Assembly: GCA_903938815.1 (NCBI GenBank)
Contig: CAJAES010000102.1
Location: forward strand, 1-49,621
Direction: 5' to 3'
Length of the DNA stretch: 49,621 nt
From: an uncultured beta proteobacterium
GTDB taxonomy: Bacteria > Pseudomonadota > Gammaproteobacteria > Burkholderiales > Burkholderiaceae_C
In this document: piece by piece, positions 8,941-17,528 of the stretch
Layout: each line of letters begins with the position of its first letter
Numbering within the stretch: the first letter of the stretch is position 1
Program-made: the position numbers and the translations under genes
The notes under the pieces: model-generated
What the model saw: only the letters and a program-made list of their open reading frames with translations
Database searches by the model: none
Told to the model about the DNA's origin: nothing

Positions 8941-10821
8941 TCAGGACTGGGACGGCGGCGTGCCGGTCCCGGGGCGCCAGATGGTGCCGATCGACACCCC
9001 CTTGAGCTTCTTCTGCCGGCCGTACCAGAGGTTCACGAGACCGCGCGAGAACACGACGGCCGAGAACATGGATGTCAGGATGCCCAGGCAGTGCACCACC
9101 GCGAAGCCGCGCACCGGGCCGGAGCCGAAGGCGAGCAGGGCCACGCCGGCGATCAGCGTCGTCACGTTGGAGTCGAGGATGGTCGCCCAGGCACGTTCGT
9201 AGCCGGTCGAGATGGCCGACTGCGGCGGCGCGCCGTTGCGCAGTTCCTCGCGTACGCGCTCGTTGATGAGCACGTTGGCGTCGATGGCCATGCCCAGCGT
9301 GAGCGCGATGGCCGCGATGCCCGGCAGGGTCAGCGTGGCCTGCAGCATCGACAGCACCGCCACCAGCAGCAGCAGGTTGAAGCCCAGCGCCAGGGACGAG
9401 AACACGCCGAAGAGCATGTAGTACAGGCACATGAACACCGCGATGGCGGCGAAGCCCCAGATCACGCTGTTGAAGCCCTTGCCGATGTTCTCGGCGCCCA
9501 GGCTCGGGCCGACGGTGCGCTCCTCGATGATCTCCATCGGAGCGGCCAGCGAGCCGGCGCGCAGCAGCAGCGCCTGGTCGGCGGCCTCGTTGGTGGTCAT
9601 GCGGCCGGAGATCTGCACCCGCCCGCCGCCGATCTCGCTGCGGATCACGGGTGCGGTGACGATCTCGCCCTTGCCCTTCTCGAACAGCAGGATGGCCATG
9701 CGCTTGCCGATGTTCTCCCGCGTGATGTCGCGGAAGATGCGCGAACCCTTGGCGTCGAGCGTCAGGTTGACGGTCGGCTCCTGGGTCTGGCTGTCGAAGC
9801 CGGGCTGGGCATCGGTGAGGTTCTCGCCGGTCAGGATGACCTGGCGCAGCACGATCAGGGGCTCGCCGCTGCGCTCGAGGTAGCGCTCGCTGCCGAAGGG
9901 CACGGGCACCGTACCGCGCTCGGCCTCGCGCGCCTCGGTGGTCTCGTTGACCATGCGGATCTCGAGCGTGGCCGTGCGGCCGATGATGTCCTTGGCCTTG
10001 GCGGTGTCCTGCACGCCGGGCAGCTGCACGACGACGCGGTCGAGGCCCTGCTGCTGGATCACCGGCTCGGCCACGCCGAGTTCGTTCACCCGGTTGTGCA
10101 GCGTCGTGATGTTCTGCTTGACCGCCTGCTCCTGCACGCGGCGCGCGGCTTCGGGCTTGAGGCGGCCGGTCAGGCGCAGATCGGCGCCTTCGCCGGCCTC
10201 GACCCAGGCCACGTCGGGCAGGGAGTCGGACAACAGGGTCAGCGCGGCGGTGCGCACCGCGGTCTCGCGGAAGCGCAGTTCGATGGCCTGGCCGTCGCGG
10301 CTGATGCCGGCGTGACGGATGTTCTTGTCGCGCAGCAGGGCGCGCGAGTCGCCGGCCAGCGATTCGGCGCGTTTGTCGAGCGCGGCCTTCATGTCGACCT
10401 GCATCAGGAAATGCACCCCGCCGCGCAGGTCCAGGCCCAGGTACATGGGCAACGCGCGGATGCCGGTCAGCCAGGTGGGCGAGCGCGACAGCAGGTTCAG
10501 CGCGACGATGTACGAAGCGTTGGCCGGGTCGGGGTTCAGAACCTTGGTGAGCGCGTCCTTGGCCTTCACCTGGGTGTCCGTGTCACGCAGGCGCGCCTTG
10601 ACGGAGTTGCCGTCGAACTGGACGAAATCCGGGCGGATGCCGGCATCGGCAAGGATCTTCTCGACGCGGGGCGCCAGCGTGGCGTCGATCTTCAGCGTCA
10701 CCTTGCCGCTGGAGACCTGCACTGCAGGCGCCTCGCCGAAGAAGTTCGGCAAGGTGTACAGCACGCCGACCAGCAGCGTGACGGCGAGGATGGCGTACTT
10801 CCACCAAGGGTAGCGGTTCAT
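8941..10821 (-). CDS. secD: protein translocase subunit SecD
   Basis: SecD is the large membrane partner of SecF. The 626-residue protein has the N-terminal membrane segment (WWKYAILAVTLLVGVLYTLP), the large periplasmic P1 region including LDLRGGVHFLMQVD, and six C-terminal transmembrane helices. It carries the family motifs GAENIGKGFNSVIWG, TLTLPGIAAIALTLGMAIDA and NVLINERVREELRNG. The ATG at 10821 has a GGAAG sequence 5 bases upstream. Length and order fit the family. Nothing unusual was seen. Confidence 0.97.
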   Translation of the reverse strand: MNRYPWWKYAILAVTLLVGVLYTLPNFFGEAPAVQVSSGKVTLKIDATLAPRVEKILADAGIRPDFVQFDGNSVKARLRDTDTQVKAKDALTKVLNPDPANASYIVALNLLSRSPTWLTGIRALPMYLGLDLRGGVHFLMQVDMKAALDKRAESLAGDSRALLRDKNIRHAGISRDGQAIELRFRETAVRTAALTLLSDSLPDVAWVEAGEGADLRLTGRLKPEAARRVQEQAVKQNITTLHNRVNELGVAEPVIQQQGLDRVVVQLPGVQDTAKAKDIIGRTATLEIRMVNETTEAREAERGTVPVPFGSERYLERSGEPLIVLRQVILTGENLTDAQPGFDSQTQEPTVNLTLDAKGSRIFRDITRENIGKRMAILLFEKGKGEIVTAPVIRSEIGGGRVQISGRMTTNEAADQALLLRAGSLAAPMEIIEERTVGPSLGAENIGKGFNSVIWGFAAIAVFMCLYYMLFGVFSSLALGFNLLLLVAVLSMLQATLTLPGIAAIALTLGMAIDANVLINERVREELRNGAPPQSAISTGYERAWATILDSNVTTLIAGVALLAFGSGPVRGFAVVHCLGILTSMFSAVVFSRGLVNLWYGRQKKLKGVSIGTIWRPGTGTPPSQS

Positions 10822-10869
10822 GCGGACTTCCTGCAGGGGCCACCGGCCAGGGGGCCGGCGACGGGGGGC

Positions 10870-11199
10870 TTACTTGAACGTGCCCTTGGGCAGGACCTGC
10901 ACCACGGCCGCGCGCTGCACCTGCAGCTCGACGCCGTTGGCGACTTCCACGTGGATGATGGAATCGCCCAGCTTGGCCACACGGCCGACGACGCCGCCGC
11001 CGACGACGACTTCGTCGCCCTTGGCCAGCGCCTCGATCATGGCCTTGTGTTCCTTCTGGCGCTTCATCTGCGGCCGGATCATGATGAAGTAGAGCACCAC
11101 GAACATGAGCACCAGCGGCAACAGGCTCAGCAGCGACGATTCGGTGCTGCTGGCGGCGGCGGCGGGCGCGGTCTGGGCGAAGGCTTCGGAAATGAACAC
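10870..11199 (-). CDS. yajC: preprotein translocase accessory subunit YajC
   Basis: This 109-residue protein has a single N-terminal transmembrane helix (SLLPLVLMFVVLYFIMI) followed by the family signature RPQMKRQKEHKAM and a small cytoplasmic domain (GDEVVVGGGVVGRVAKLGD). It associates with SecDF. It is the first gene of the yajC-secD-secF cluster. In most related genomes tgt, for queuosine tRNA modification, lies just upstream; here that place is taken by the TPR regulator that ends 48 bp away on the same strand. Confidence 0.96.
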   Translation of the reverse strand: MFISEAFAQTAPAAAASSTESSLLSLLPLVLMFVVLYFIMIRPQMKRQKEHKAMIEALAKGDEVVVGGGVVGRVAKLGDSIIHVEVANGVELQVQRAAVVQVLPKGTFK

Positions 11200-11247
11200 G
11201 GGCTATATCCTCGGTCGAACCCCGCAAGTGCGGGCGAATCGCGAAGT

Positions 11248-13536
11248 TTAAGGCTGGGAGATACCCGAGGTGGGCGCGAGCCGATATCGCGTACTGGGGC
11301 CTTTCCCCGATTGCACGAGCAGGCCGCGCGCTGTCAGCAGCGAAAGATGCTTCGATGCGGTGGCCGGCGCGACCCCGCAGGCCTGGGCGTAGGCGCTCTT
11401 GCCGACCTCGCCTTCGCCCAGCAGAAGGGCCGCCAGCGCGAGGCGGCGGCCTTCGTCGAGCAGGTCGCCGGCGGGCCCGCGCCAGGCCGCGGCGAGTTGC
11501 TGCTCGCGGCCGGTCTCGCGGGCGTACCGGCGGGTCAGCGCCTCGAAATCGGCGGCGCAGGCGGCCGCCAGGCCATGCCGCTCCGCGAGGCTGCGCGCCG
11601 TCTCGCGCTCGGCCAGCGCGATGTCGAGGTAGGCCCGCGCCAGCGCCAGCTGGGCCTGCAGCTGCTCGGCCGGCGCCCCGGGCAAGGCCAGGAATTCGCG
11701 CTGGCGACGGATCTCGGCGAAGGCCTCCGCGTGCACGGCCGCCTCCTCGGGGAGCAGGCGATCGGTCTCGGTCTGCGGCACGGCGCCGTCGCCCAGGATC
11801 CCGGCCTTCAGCTGCCGCGCGGCCTCGATCGCAGCGGGGCTGCTGTCTGACGCGGGCGCATCCAGCGCGGCCTGCCGGCAGGCATCGCCCAGGTGCTCGT
11901 CTTCGGGCCGGCCGAACTGCCGGAAGCGGGTGTAGTACGCCTCCGCCAGGTTGTAGCGGGCGCGAAAGGCGTGCAGTCTCAGGCCGGCGTCCAGGCTGAG
12001 GGCGAGCGCCTGCTCGTACTCGGCGATGGCCAGGTCCAGCCTTTCCTGCCAGAACAGGGTGGCGCCCAGGTTCAGCCGGGTGCTCACCACGATGGCCGAC
12101 TCGAGCGGGCGACGTCCGGCCACCTCCAGCACCTTGCGGGAGTACTCGATCGCGCGGTCGAAGTCCTTCGTCTCGCCGTGGATCTGGATCAGGTTCAGCC
12201 AGGTCGCCAGCACGGAGCGCTCGTCGCCGACGCGCTCGAACAGGTTCAGCGCCCGGTACCGGTGCTCGAGCGACCGCGCAGGCTCGCCCGCGCGCCGCCA
12301 GTACTCGCCCCAGGTCTGCTCCAGCACCCCCAGCACATCGTCGGGGGGCGGGTGCGTCGCGCGCAGGGCCTCGGCCTGGTCGAGCAGGGGCCGGGCGCGC
12401 GGGTCGTTGCGCAGGACATACAGCCACGCCAGCCGGGCCAGCGTGGTCAGGTAGTGCTCGACGGCCAGTACGTCGGTGGCGGCAGGGTCGTTGCCGCGCA
12501 GGAATTCGGCGCTGTCCTGGTAGCAGGCGAATGCGCGGTCGGCGTCGCGCGGCTCGTGGAACTTGCCGAGGGCGCCGTAGGCGATGCCCAGGAGGAGGCG
12601 GTCGGACGCACCCTGGGCCACGTGCAAGGCCCGCTCGAGCGCCTGCAGCTCGCGCTCGGGTGCGTTGCGAGCACGGGCGAGCGCGGCACGGGCGAGCGCG
12701 ATGTCGAACTGCCCGCGCGTGTCCGGCGCGGCGGCCGCCATGCGCTCGAGCAGCGCATCGGTCTCGGGGGCGGCGGCCAACGCGGGGGCGTGATGGCGCA
12801 ACAGGCCGACGGAGAGATCCCGTTCGCCCGCACGCCACGCCTGCCAGAGCGCGGTGGCCGGGTCGCGGCGTTCGAGGGCGTGCGGCACCTGGCGACGGTG
12901 CCAGGCGGCGCGCGCGGCCGGGTCGTGCAAGCCCAGGCGCCGGGCAGCCTCGTCGGCGGCAGCCTGCCGCAGGGACAGAAGCCGGGCCGCGCTCGATGGG
13001 GCCTCGTCGAGCAGCACGGCCAGCGCCTGCCGCCCGCGGTCCAGGTAGCGGTAGAAGCTGCTCGGCGCCACATCCCACAGGCCGCAGAGGTTGTCGAGCG
13101 CGGCCTCGTCGGGGCGGCGGCGGTAGCGCGCAGGAAAGTCGGGCACCTTCAGGAAGCCGGCCTGGCAGGCCAGCGCCAGCACGGGCCGCCAGCCGGCCAG
13201 CTGCAACCACGCCTCGGGCGGGATCGGCGCCTCGGCGGGAAGGCCATCGGGCCGCAGCTGAGTCACGCCCCAGCGCAGCAGCAGCGCGGCCACATCGGCC
13301 GGATGGCTGCCGAGGGCTTCGCCCGCACTGGCGCGGACGAGCCCCTCCAGGCGGCGCATCAGCCAGCGCGCAGCGCGCGGGCGCTGGTGCATCAGCTCGG
13401 CGAGCGTGCCCTGGCGCTGGGCAGCCAGCGCTGCGTCCAGCAGGGCCTCGACGCGCACCTGGCGCGGCGTGGACCCCGCATCAGCGGGCGGCAGGTCGGC
13501 CGCCAGGGGGCGGCCAGGAGCGGCGCTGGGTGTCAT
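11248..13536 (-). CDS. TPR-repeat protein with C-terminal winged-helix DNA-binding domain
   Basis: This 762-residue protein probably regulates transcription. The N-terminal about 230 residues include an HTH-like stretch (LCGLWDVAPSSFYRYLDRGR). The middle contains many helical pairs consistent with tetratricopeptide repeats (for example LLGIAYGALGKFHE, LNLIQIHGETKDFDRAIEYS, LNLGATLFWQERLDLAIAEY). The C-terminal about 70 residues look like a winged helix (AYAQACGVAPATASKHLSLL, then a QSGKGPSTRYRLA wing). The start is the ATG at 13536. The frame stays open further upstream, but only because it lies opposite the protease gene. It is divergent from the C11 protease across 75 bp, which makes that gene its most likely target. 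I do not recognise a named family. Confidence 0.75.
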   Translation of the reverse strand: MTPSAAPGRPLAADLPPADAGSTPRQVRVEALLDAALAAQRQGTLAELMHQRPRAARWLMRRLEGLVRASAGEALGSHPADVAALLLRWGVTQLRPDGLPAEAPIPPEAWLQLAGWRPVLALACQAGFLKVPDFPARYRRRPDEAALDNLCGLWDVAPSSFYRYLDRGRQALAVLLDEAPSSAARLLSLRQAAADEAARRLGLHDPAARAAWHRRQVPHALERRDPATALWQAWRAGERDLSVGLLRHHAPALAAAPETDALLERMAAAAPDTRGQFDIALARAALARARNAPERELQALERALHVAQGASDRLLLGIAYGALGKFHEPRDADRAFACYQDSAEFLRGNDPAATDVLAVEHYLTTLARLAWLYVLRNDPRARPLLDQAEALRATHPPPDDVLGVLEQTWGEYWRRAGEPARSLEHRYRALNLFERVGDERSVLATWLNLIQIHGETKDFDRAIEYSRKVLEVAGRRPLESAIVVSTRLNLGATLFWQERLDLAIAEYEQALALSLDAGLRLHAFRARYNLAEAYYTRFRQFGRPEDEHLGDACRQAALDAPASDSSPAAIEAARQLKAGILGDGAVPQTETDRLLPEEAAVHAEAFAEIRRQREFLALPGAPAEQLQAQLALARAYLDIALAERETARSLAERHGLAAACAADFEALTRRYARETGREQQLAAAWRGPAGDLLDEGRRLALAALLLGEGEVGKSAYAQACGVAPATASKHLSLLTARGLLVQSGKGPSTRYRLAPTSGISQP

Positions 13537-13611
13537 GACGTCGTTCAGGGGATGGCGTAGTCTAGGTCGAGGGTGGTGTGATCGCGCCCGCCTCACTGCG
13601 GAGCTGCCTCG

Positions 13612-15177
13612 ATGCCCAAGACGCCCATCCAGACCCAACGCCATGCCGGTCGCGGAACCCCGGAGGGGGTCGTCCTGGCGGTTTTCGCACCCTTCGGCAC
13701 CGATCCCGTCCTCAGCCGCTGGCCCAACGCCGCTCAGGCCGACATCCATGGTCAACCCCTGGTGCAGGCGCTGCAGGAAGTGGCCGCGCAGGGTGTGAAC
13801 GTCTCGGCGCTGATCGACCTGTACGGCGACGACAGCTGGCTCGTGGAGATCCCGGCGGGACAGCCGAAGAAGATGGCGGTGCACTCGGTCTGGAAGCAGG
13901 ACATGGCCGCGCCGCAGTCCCTGGCGGGGTTCCTGCGCCGGACACACCAGCGCTTTCCCTGCCGGACCCTGGTACTGGCACTCGAAGGGCACGGCGCCGG
14001 GTTCGTGCCGGAAATCGACCCGCTGCGCATCACGCCGCAAAGCCGCAGCCAGTGGACGCAGGGCGGGCAGTCGGGCCAGGTGCGCTGGACGCAATCGGCC
14101 GACGGCAGCAGCTTCGAGCCGGAATCGGGCTCGCCGGCGCTGCCCATGACCTCTCCCGAACTGCCGATGACATCGCCGGAGCTGCCCGCGGCGCGCTTGC
14201 CGCTGTCCACCTGGGGCCTCGCAGCGGCGCTGCAATCGGCCCGCAAGGCGGGGGTCCCGAGCCCGGCGGTGATCCATTTCGACAACTGCTTCAACATGTC
14301 GCTGGAACTCCTGCACGCGGTCGCGCCGCACGCGGAGGTCGCGACCGGGTACGGCAACTACAACTTCTTCACCGCCGGCGCCGCCTATCCGAAGGTCTTC
14401 GAGCGCCTGCGGCTGGCCGGCAGCGCGTCGGCGGAGGAACTCGGCCGCTGGTTCGCCGCCGAGAACGCCGCCAGCCTGCGCGCCAAGGGCAACCACCCCA
14501 CCCTGGGCGCCAGCCTGAGCCTGAAACGGATGAAGCCACTGACGGCCGCACTGGACCGGATGGCTCTGGCGCTGACCGCAGAGCTTCGCGCCACGGGGGC
14601 CGCGGCACGCAGCACCATCCGCAGCGCGATCCTGGCCGCGCAGCAGTACGACAGCAACGGCAATCGCGAACTCGAGGTGCCCGACCAGATGAGCGACCTG
14701 GGCAGCCTGGCGGTGCGCCTGCAGCAGGCCTTTGCAGCCGGCAGCGCCATCGCGGCGGCGGCAGCCGGCGTGGCGGCGCAACTGAAAGGCGTGTGGCAGT
14801 ACGGTGACCATGAACGCCCCTGGACCGACGAAACCCAGGTCTGGGACTTCCGGGACACCCGCCTGGGCGTGAACCTGATGCTGCCCGACCCGGGGCTGGA
14901 CGGCATCTGGGACTGGCGCTCGCCCTACTACCTGGCCGGCACCGCCGACCCGTCGCAGCCGCCTGCGCATCGGGCGCAGATTCCCTTCCTGTCCGACAGC
15001 GCCGGCGCCCGCCCGCCCTGGGTGGAATTCATCGTGGAGTACCACCGCAGCACGCCCTTCAAGGCGTTCCAGCCGGCGAGAGCGCCGGAGTTTCCCGTCT
15101 TCAATGCCGAGTTCAAGCCCGGCTTCCCGCCGCCGGACGACGGGAAGCCGGTCATCGTCGACCCGAAACGACGATGA
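13612..15177 (+). CDS. clostripain-type (peptidase family C11) cysteine protease
   Basis: This 521-residue protein shows the two catalytic signatures of caspase-fold C11 peptidases: a hydrophobic strand ending in a His motif (TLVLALEGHGAG, about residues 122-133) and the nucleophile strand VIHFDNCFNMSLE with Cys in D-x-C-x-x-M. No signal peptide or membrane helix is present, so it should be cytosolic, unlike secreted clostripain. Between the two halves lies an insertion with two tandem LPMTSPE units, which might be a processing or linker site. Substrates are unknown. ATG 13612 has GGAG 9 bases upstream. The divergent TPR/winged-helix gene suggests a regulator-protease pair. Confidence 0.8.
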   Translation: MPKTPIQTQRHAGRGTPEGVVLAVFAPFGTDPVLSRWPNAAQADIHGQPLVQALQEVAAQGVNVSALIDLYGDDSWLVEIPAGQPKKMAVHSVWKQDMAAPQSLAGFLRRTHQRFPCRTLVLALEGHGAGFVPEIDPLRITPQSRSQWTQGGQSGQVRWTQSADGSSFEPESGSPALPMTSPELPMTSPELPAARLPLSTWGLAAALQSARKAGVPSPAVIHFDNCFNMSLELLHAVAPHAEVATGYGNYNFFTAGAAYPKVFERLRLAGSASAEELGRWFAAENAASLRAKGNHPTLGASLSLKRMKPLTAALDRMALALTAELRATGAAARSTIRSAILAAQQYDSNGNRELEVPDQMSDLGSLAVRLQQAFAAGSAIAAAAAGVAAQLKGVWQYGDHERPWTDETQVWDFRDTRLGVNLMLPDPGLDGIWDWRSPYYLAGTADPSQPPAHRAQIPFLSDSAGARPPWVEFIVEYHRSTPFKAFQPARAPEFPVFNAEFKPGFPPPDDGKPVIVDPKRR

Positions 15178-15305
15178 ATCGTCTCGCGATCGTCTGACGG
15201 GGCGGCGGCAAGCGGCCCGCAGCCGCGTCGCAATGGGAAACCGGGTTCGATGGAATGCCTGTCATGGCGCCGAGGTGGCGCTCCTGACAGGAAAGCGATC
15301 GAACC

Positions 15306-15458
15306 ATGACGAGCTTGAACGCAACGCCCGGCCAAGACACCGACCCCCTGGCCCGGATGGCGACCGAAGACCGGGAGGACTGGGCACTGCTGCGCCTGGT
15401 GGTGTGCGTGGCACTGGCCACGCTGGCCCTGGCCATGGCCAGCACGCTGCCGATCTGA
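15306..15458 (+). CDS. possible 50-residue single-span membrane protein
   Basis: A short ORF encodes a charged N-terminus (GQDTDPLARMATEDREDW) followed by one strongly hydrophobic helix (LLRLVVCVALATLALAMAST) and a short tail. This is a sensible topology for a tail-anchored small protein. It lies 128 bp after the C11 protease stop on the same strand. An imperfect hairpin at 15260-15289 (TGTCA/TGACA outer stem, GCGCC/GGCGC inner stem) precedes it. The upstream AGGAAAG is rather far (about 10-12 bases) from the ATG. It cannot be matched to a family; the call rests on composition only. Confidence 0.4.
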   Translation: MTSLNATPGQDTDPLARMATEDREDWALLRLVVCVALATLALAMASTLPI

Positions 15459-15571
15459 AGGAAGAGCCCGCTGGACGGGCCGGGTCACGACCCGAGCCGG
15501 CGGGGGCTCGACCGCCCGCCAGCGCGACATCGGCGCCCGGTCGGGTGGCGGTTCCGGGCCCGAGGCTTCCG

Positions 15572-15602
15572 GTCTGTCGGCATGCCATGCAGTCTGTCGG
15601 CA
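15572..15602 (+). promoter_or_regulatory. direct repeat, candidate LytTR operator
   Basis: The 11-mer GTCTGTCGGCA occurs twice, at 15572-15582 and 15592-15602, exactly 20 bases start to start. LytTR-domain regulators typically bind two direct repeats on the same DNA face about two helical turns apart. The site lies about 90 bases before the sensor kinase gene, whose operon encodes a LytTR regulator, so autoregulation is a natural inference. Confidence 0.4.
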
Positions 15603-15690
15603 CACCGGCGCAGTGCATCGGGACAGGCGTGAAACGCGTGGGGGCGCTGGTTACAGTCCGTCTCAACGTACTCGCACCCCGACCCACAAG

Positions 15691-17097
15691 ATGAGCCCAG
15701 CGCCGACCCGAGCCGATCAGTGGCACGCCTTCAAGCACGGCGCGCTGCAGGCCTTCCACCGCTACGCCAGCTGGCTGGTCAGCATCAGCTGGAAGCGCTT
15801 CGTGCTGCTGGCGGTCCTGCTGATCATCATCACGGCGATCACCCAGTCGCTGCCGCCCTTCCGGTTCACGGTGACGGAGGAGGTCGAGGAGCCGATCGAG
15901 ATGCCCGAGCTGCCGGAGCTCCCGGAGCCGGCCAAGGCGCCCGCCCCCCCGCGCGAGCCGGTCATCCGGATCGAGAAGCCGAAGCCCGGCGCCAGCGCCC
16001 CCGAAGGCGTGGACATCTCCATCGACGAACGCGGTATCCGCATCCGGCCGCGCGCCCCGGCCGGCAGCGCCTCGGGCGCGGCCTCCGACGCCGGCATCAC
16101 GATCGACCTGCCGAACAGCGCCACGAAGGAGCTCGTTCAGGACGCAATAGAGGAAGCGCGCCAGGCCGTGAAGGACGCTGCCGACGCCGAGAAGGAAGCA
16201 CGGCAGGACGCCGAGGCCGCCGGCCGCGAGGCGCAGGCGCTGGCCCGGGAAGCCATCGCCGAAGCCCGCCGCGCGCTGCGGGACGCCGGCATCGGCACCG
16301 CCACGCGCAAGGTCAAGCGCGACCGCGTCGTGCACTGGGGCGAATTCCTCACCGACCTGGCACTCATCTGGATCATTGCCTCGGCCATCATCAAGATCAC
16401 CTACAAGGGCCGCATGCAGGCCGAGGTCAAGGCCGCGCAGGCCACCGAGACGGCCGAGGCCGAGTCGCTCAAGCGCCAGGTGGTGGAAGCACGCATGGCC
16501 GCGATGCAGGCGCAGGTGGAGCCGCACTTCCTGTTCAACACGCTGGCGAGCATCGACCACCTGATCGAGACCGACCCTCCGCGCGCCAGCCAGATGCAGA
16601 AGAACCTCATCGCGCTGCTGCGGGCGAGCATGCCCACGATGCGCGAGGCCAATGCCAGCGGCGTGCGCGACCTCGGCCGGGAGCTGGCCGTGATCCGCCC
16701 CTACCTGGCGATCCTGAAGGTGCGGATGGAGGAGCGGCTGACGACCCAGATCGACGTGCCCGAGGGCCTGCAATCGGCCGAGTTCCCGCCGATGATGATC
16801 CAGGGCCTGGTCGAGAACGCCATCAAGCACGGCCTGGAGCCCAAGGCGGAGGGCGGGAATCTGAAGGTCAAGGCCGAGATCCTGCACGGCAAGCTGGCCG
16901 TGAGCGTGGCCGACACCGGCCTGGGCTTCGGCAAGGCGGCCACCGCCGGCACCGGCGTCGGCCTGGCGAACATCCGCGAACGCCTGCAACTGCTGTACGG
17001 GGCCAAGGCGCAGGTGTCCGTCACCGAGAACCAACCCTCGGGTACCGTGGTGACCATCACCGTCCCGTACAAGCCCATCGAAGGAGCCGGCACATGA
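15691..17097 (+). CDS. LytS-like sensor histidine kinase (HisKA_5/His_kinase family)
   Basis: This 468-residue membrane kinase has transmembrane helix 1 at about 36-53. A periplasmic region follows with a Pro/Glu-rich part (PELPELPEPAKAPAPP) and a long charged coiled coil at about 145-198 (EEARQAVKDAADAEKEARQ). Transmembrane helix 2 is at about 219-236. The cytoplasmic part has the LytS-type phosphoacceptor VEPHFLFNTLASIDH (His279) and an HATPase domain (LVENAIKHGLEPK, ADTGLGFG, GTGVGLANIRERL). The start is ATG 15691; an earlier frame-open GTG/ATG at 15613 lacks family support. It overlaps the next gene by ATGA, and the cognate LytTR regulator is two genes downstream. The signal is unknown. 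Confidence 0.9.
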   Translation: MSPAPTRADQWHAFKHGALQAFHRYASWLVSISWKRFVLLAVLLIIITAITQSLPPFRFTVTEEVEEPIEMPELPELPEPAKAPAPPREPVIRIEKPKPGASAPEGVDISIDERGIRIRPRAPAGSASGAASDAGITIDLPNSATKELVQDAIEEARQAVKDAADAEKEARQDAEAAGREAQALAREAIAEARRALRDAGIGTATRKVKRDRVVHWGEFLTDLALIWIIASAIIKITYKGRMQAEVKAAQATETAEAESLKRQVVEARMAAMQAQVEPHFLFNTLASIDHLIETDPPRASQMQKNLIALLRASMPTMREANASGVRDLGRELAVIRPYLAILKVRMEERLTTQIDVPEGLQSAEFPPMMIQGLVENAIKHGLEPKAEGGNLKVKAEILHGKLAVSVADTGLGFGKAATAGTGVGLANIRERLQLLYGAKAQVSVTENQPSGTVVTITVPYKPIEGAGT

Positions 17098-17513
17098 ACT
17101 CGTCCATCGCAATGCCCCTGAGCACGACGACCCGCCGCAGCCGCTGGCCGCTGGTGCTGGCTACGATGGTGCTGCTGGCGCTGGGCGCGGTGCTGCTGGC
17201 CTGGGGCGCGCTCTCGGCGGTGAACCCGATACCGATGAACGTGACGGTGGACGGCGAGCGGGTGCTGAACGGCCTGGACCTCGCCGCCCTGCCACCCGCG
17301 CACAAGCTGCTGCTGGCCGCCCTGATGGGCTTCCTGATGCTGGCCGCGCTGGTGGTCGTGCCGATGGCGCTGCTGCTCAGCCTGGCCTGCCTGCTCGTGG
17401 CGGCCGTCGCCATCGTCGGGATGCCCTTGCTGCTGGCCTTCGCGGTGCTCGCGCTGGTGCTGTCGCCTCTGTGGCTGATCGGCTGGCTGATCTGGAAGGC
17501 GGTGGCCGGCTGA
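17094..17513 (+). CDS. small membrane protein coupled to the sensor kinase
   Basis: This 139-residue protein has an N-terminal transmembrane helix (WPLVLATMVLLALGAVLLAWG), a short exported loop (NPIPMNVTVDGERVLNG), then two or three further hydrophobic segments to the C-terminus. The start ATG overlaps the kinase stop as ATGA, so translation is coupled. It lies between a kinase and its response regulator, suggesting a role in sensing or in modulating the kinase; this is inference from position. No family was recognised. Confidence 0.75.
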   Translation: MNSSIAMPLSTTTRRSRWPLVLATMVLLALGAVLLAWGALSAVNPIPMNVTVDGERVLNGLDLAALPPAHKLLLAALMGFLMLAALVVVPMALLLSLACLLVAAVAIVGMPLLLAFAVLALVLSPLWLIGWLIWKAVAG

Positions 17514-17528
17514 ACTAGCATCGCCGGC

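Noticed and set aside
7864..11850. Very long plus-strand open frame opposite secF, secD and yajC
   Set aside because: Composition (His, Gln, Arg, Ala, Gly-rich) is that of an antisense shadow in a high-G+C genome, and recognisable genes are on the other strand.
13537..15045. Continuation of the TPR regulator frame upstream to 15045 on the minus strand
   Set aside because: It is antisense to the whole C11 protease, has arginine- and glutamine-rich shadow composition, and the ATG at 13536 begins the plausible protein.
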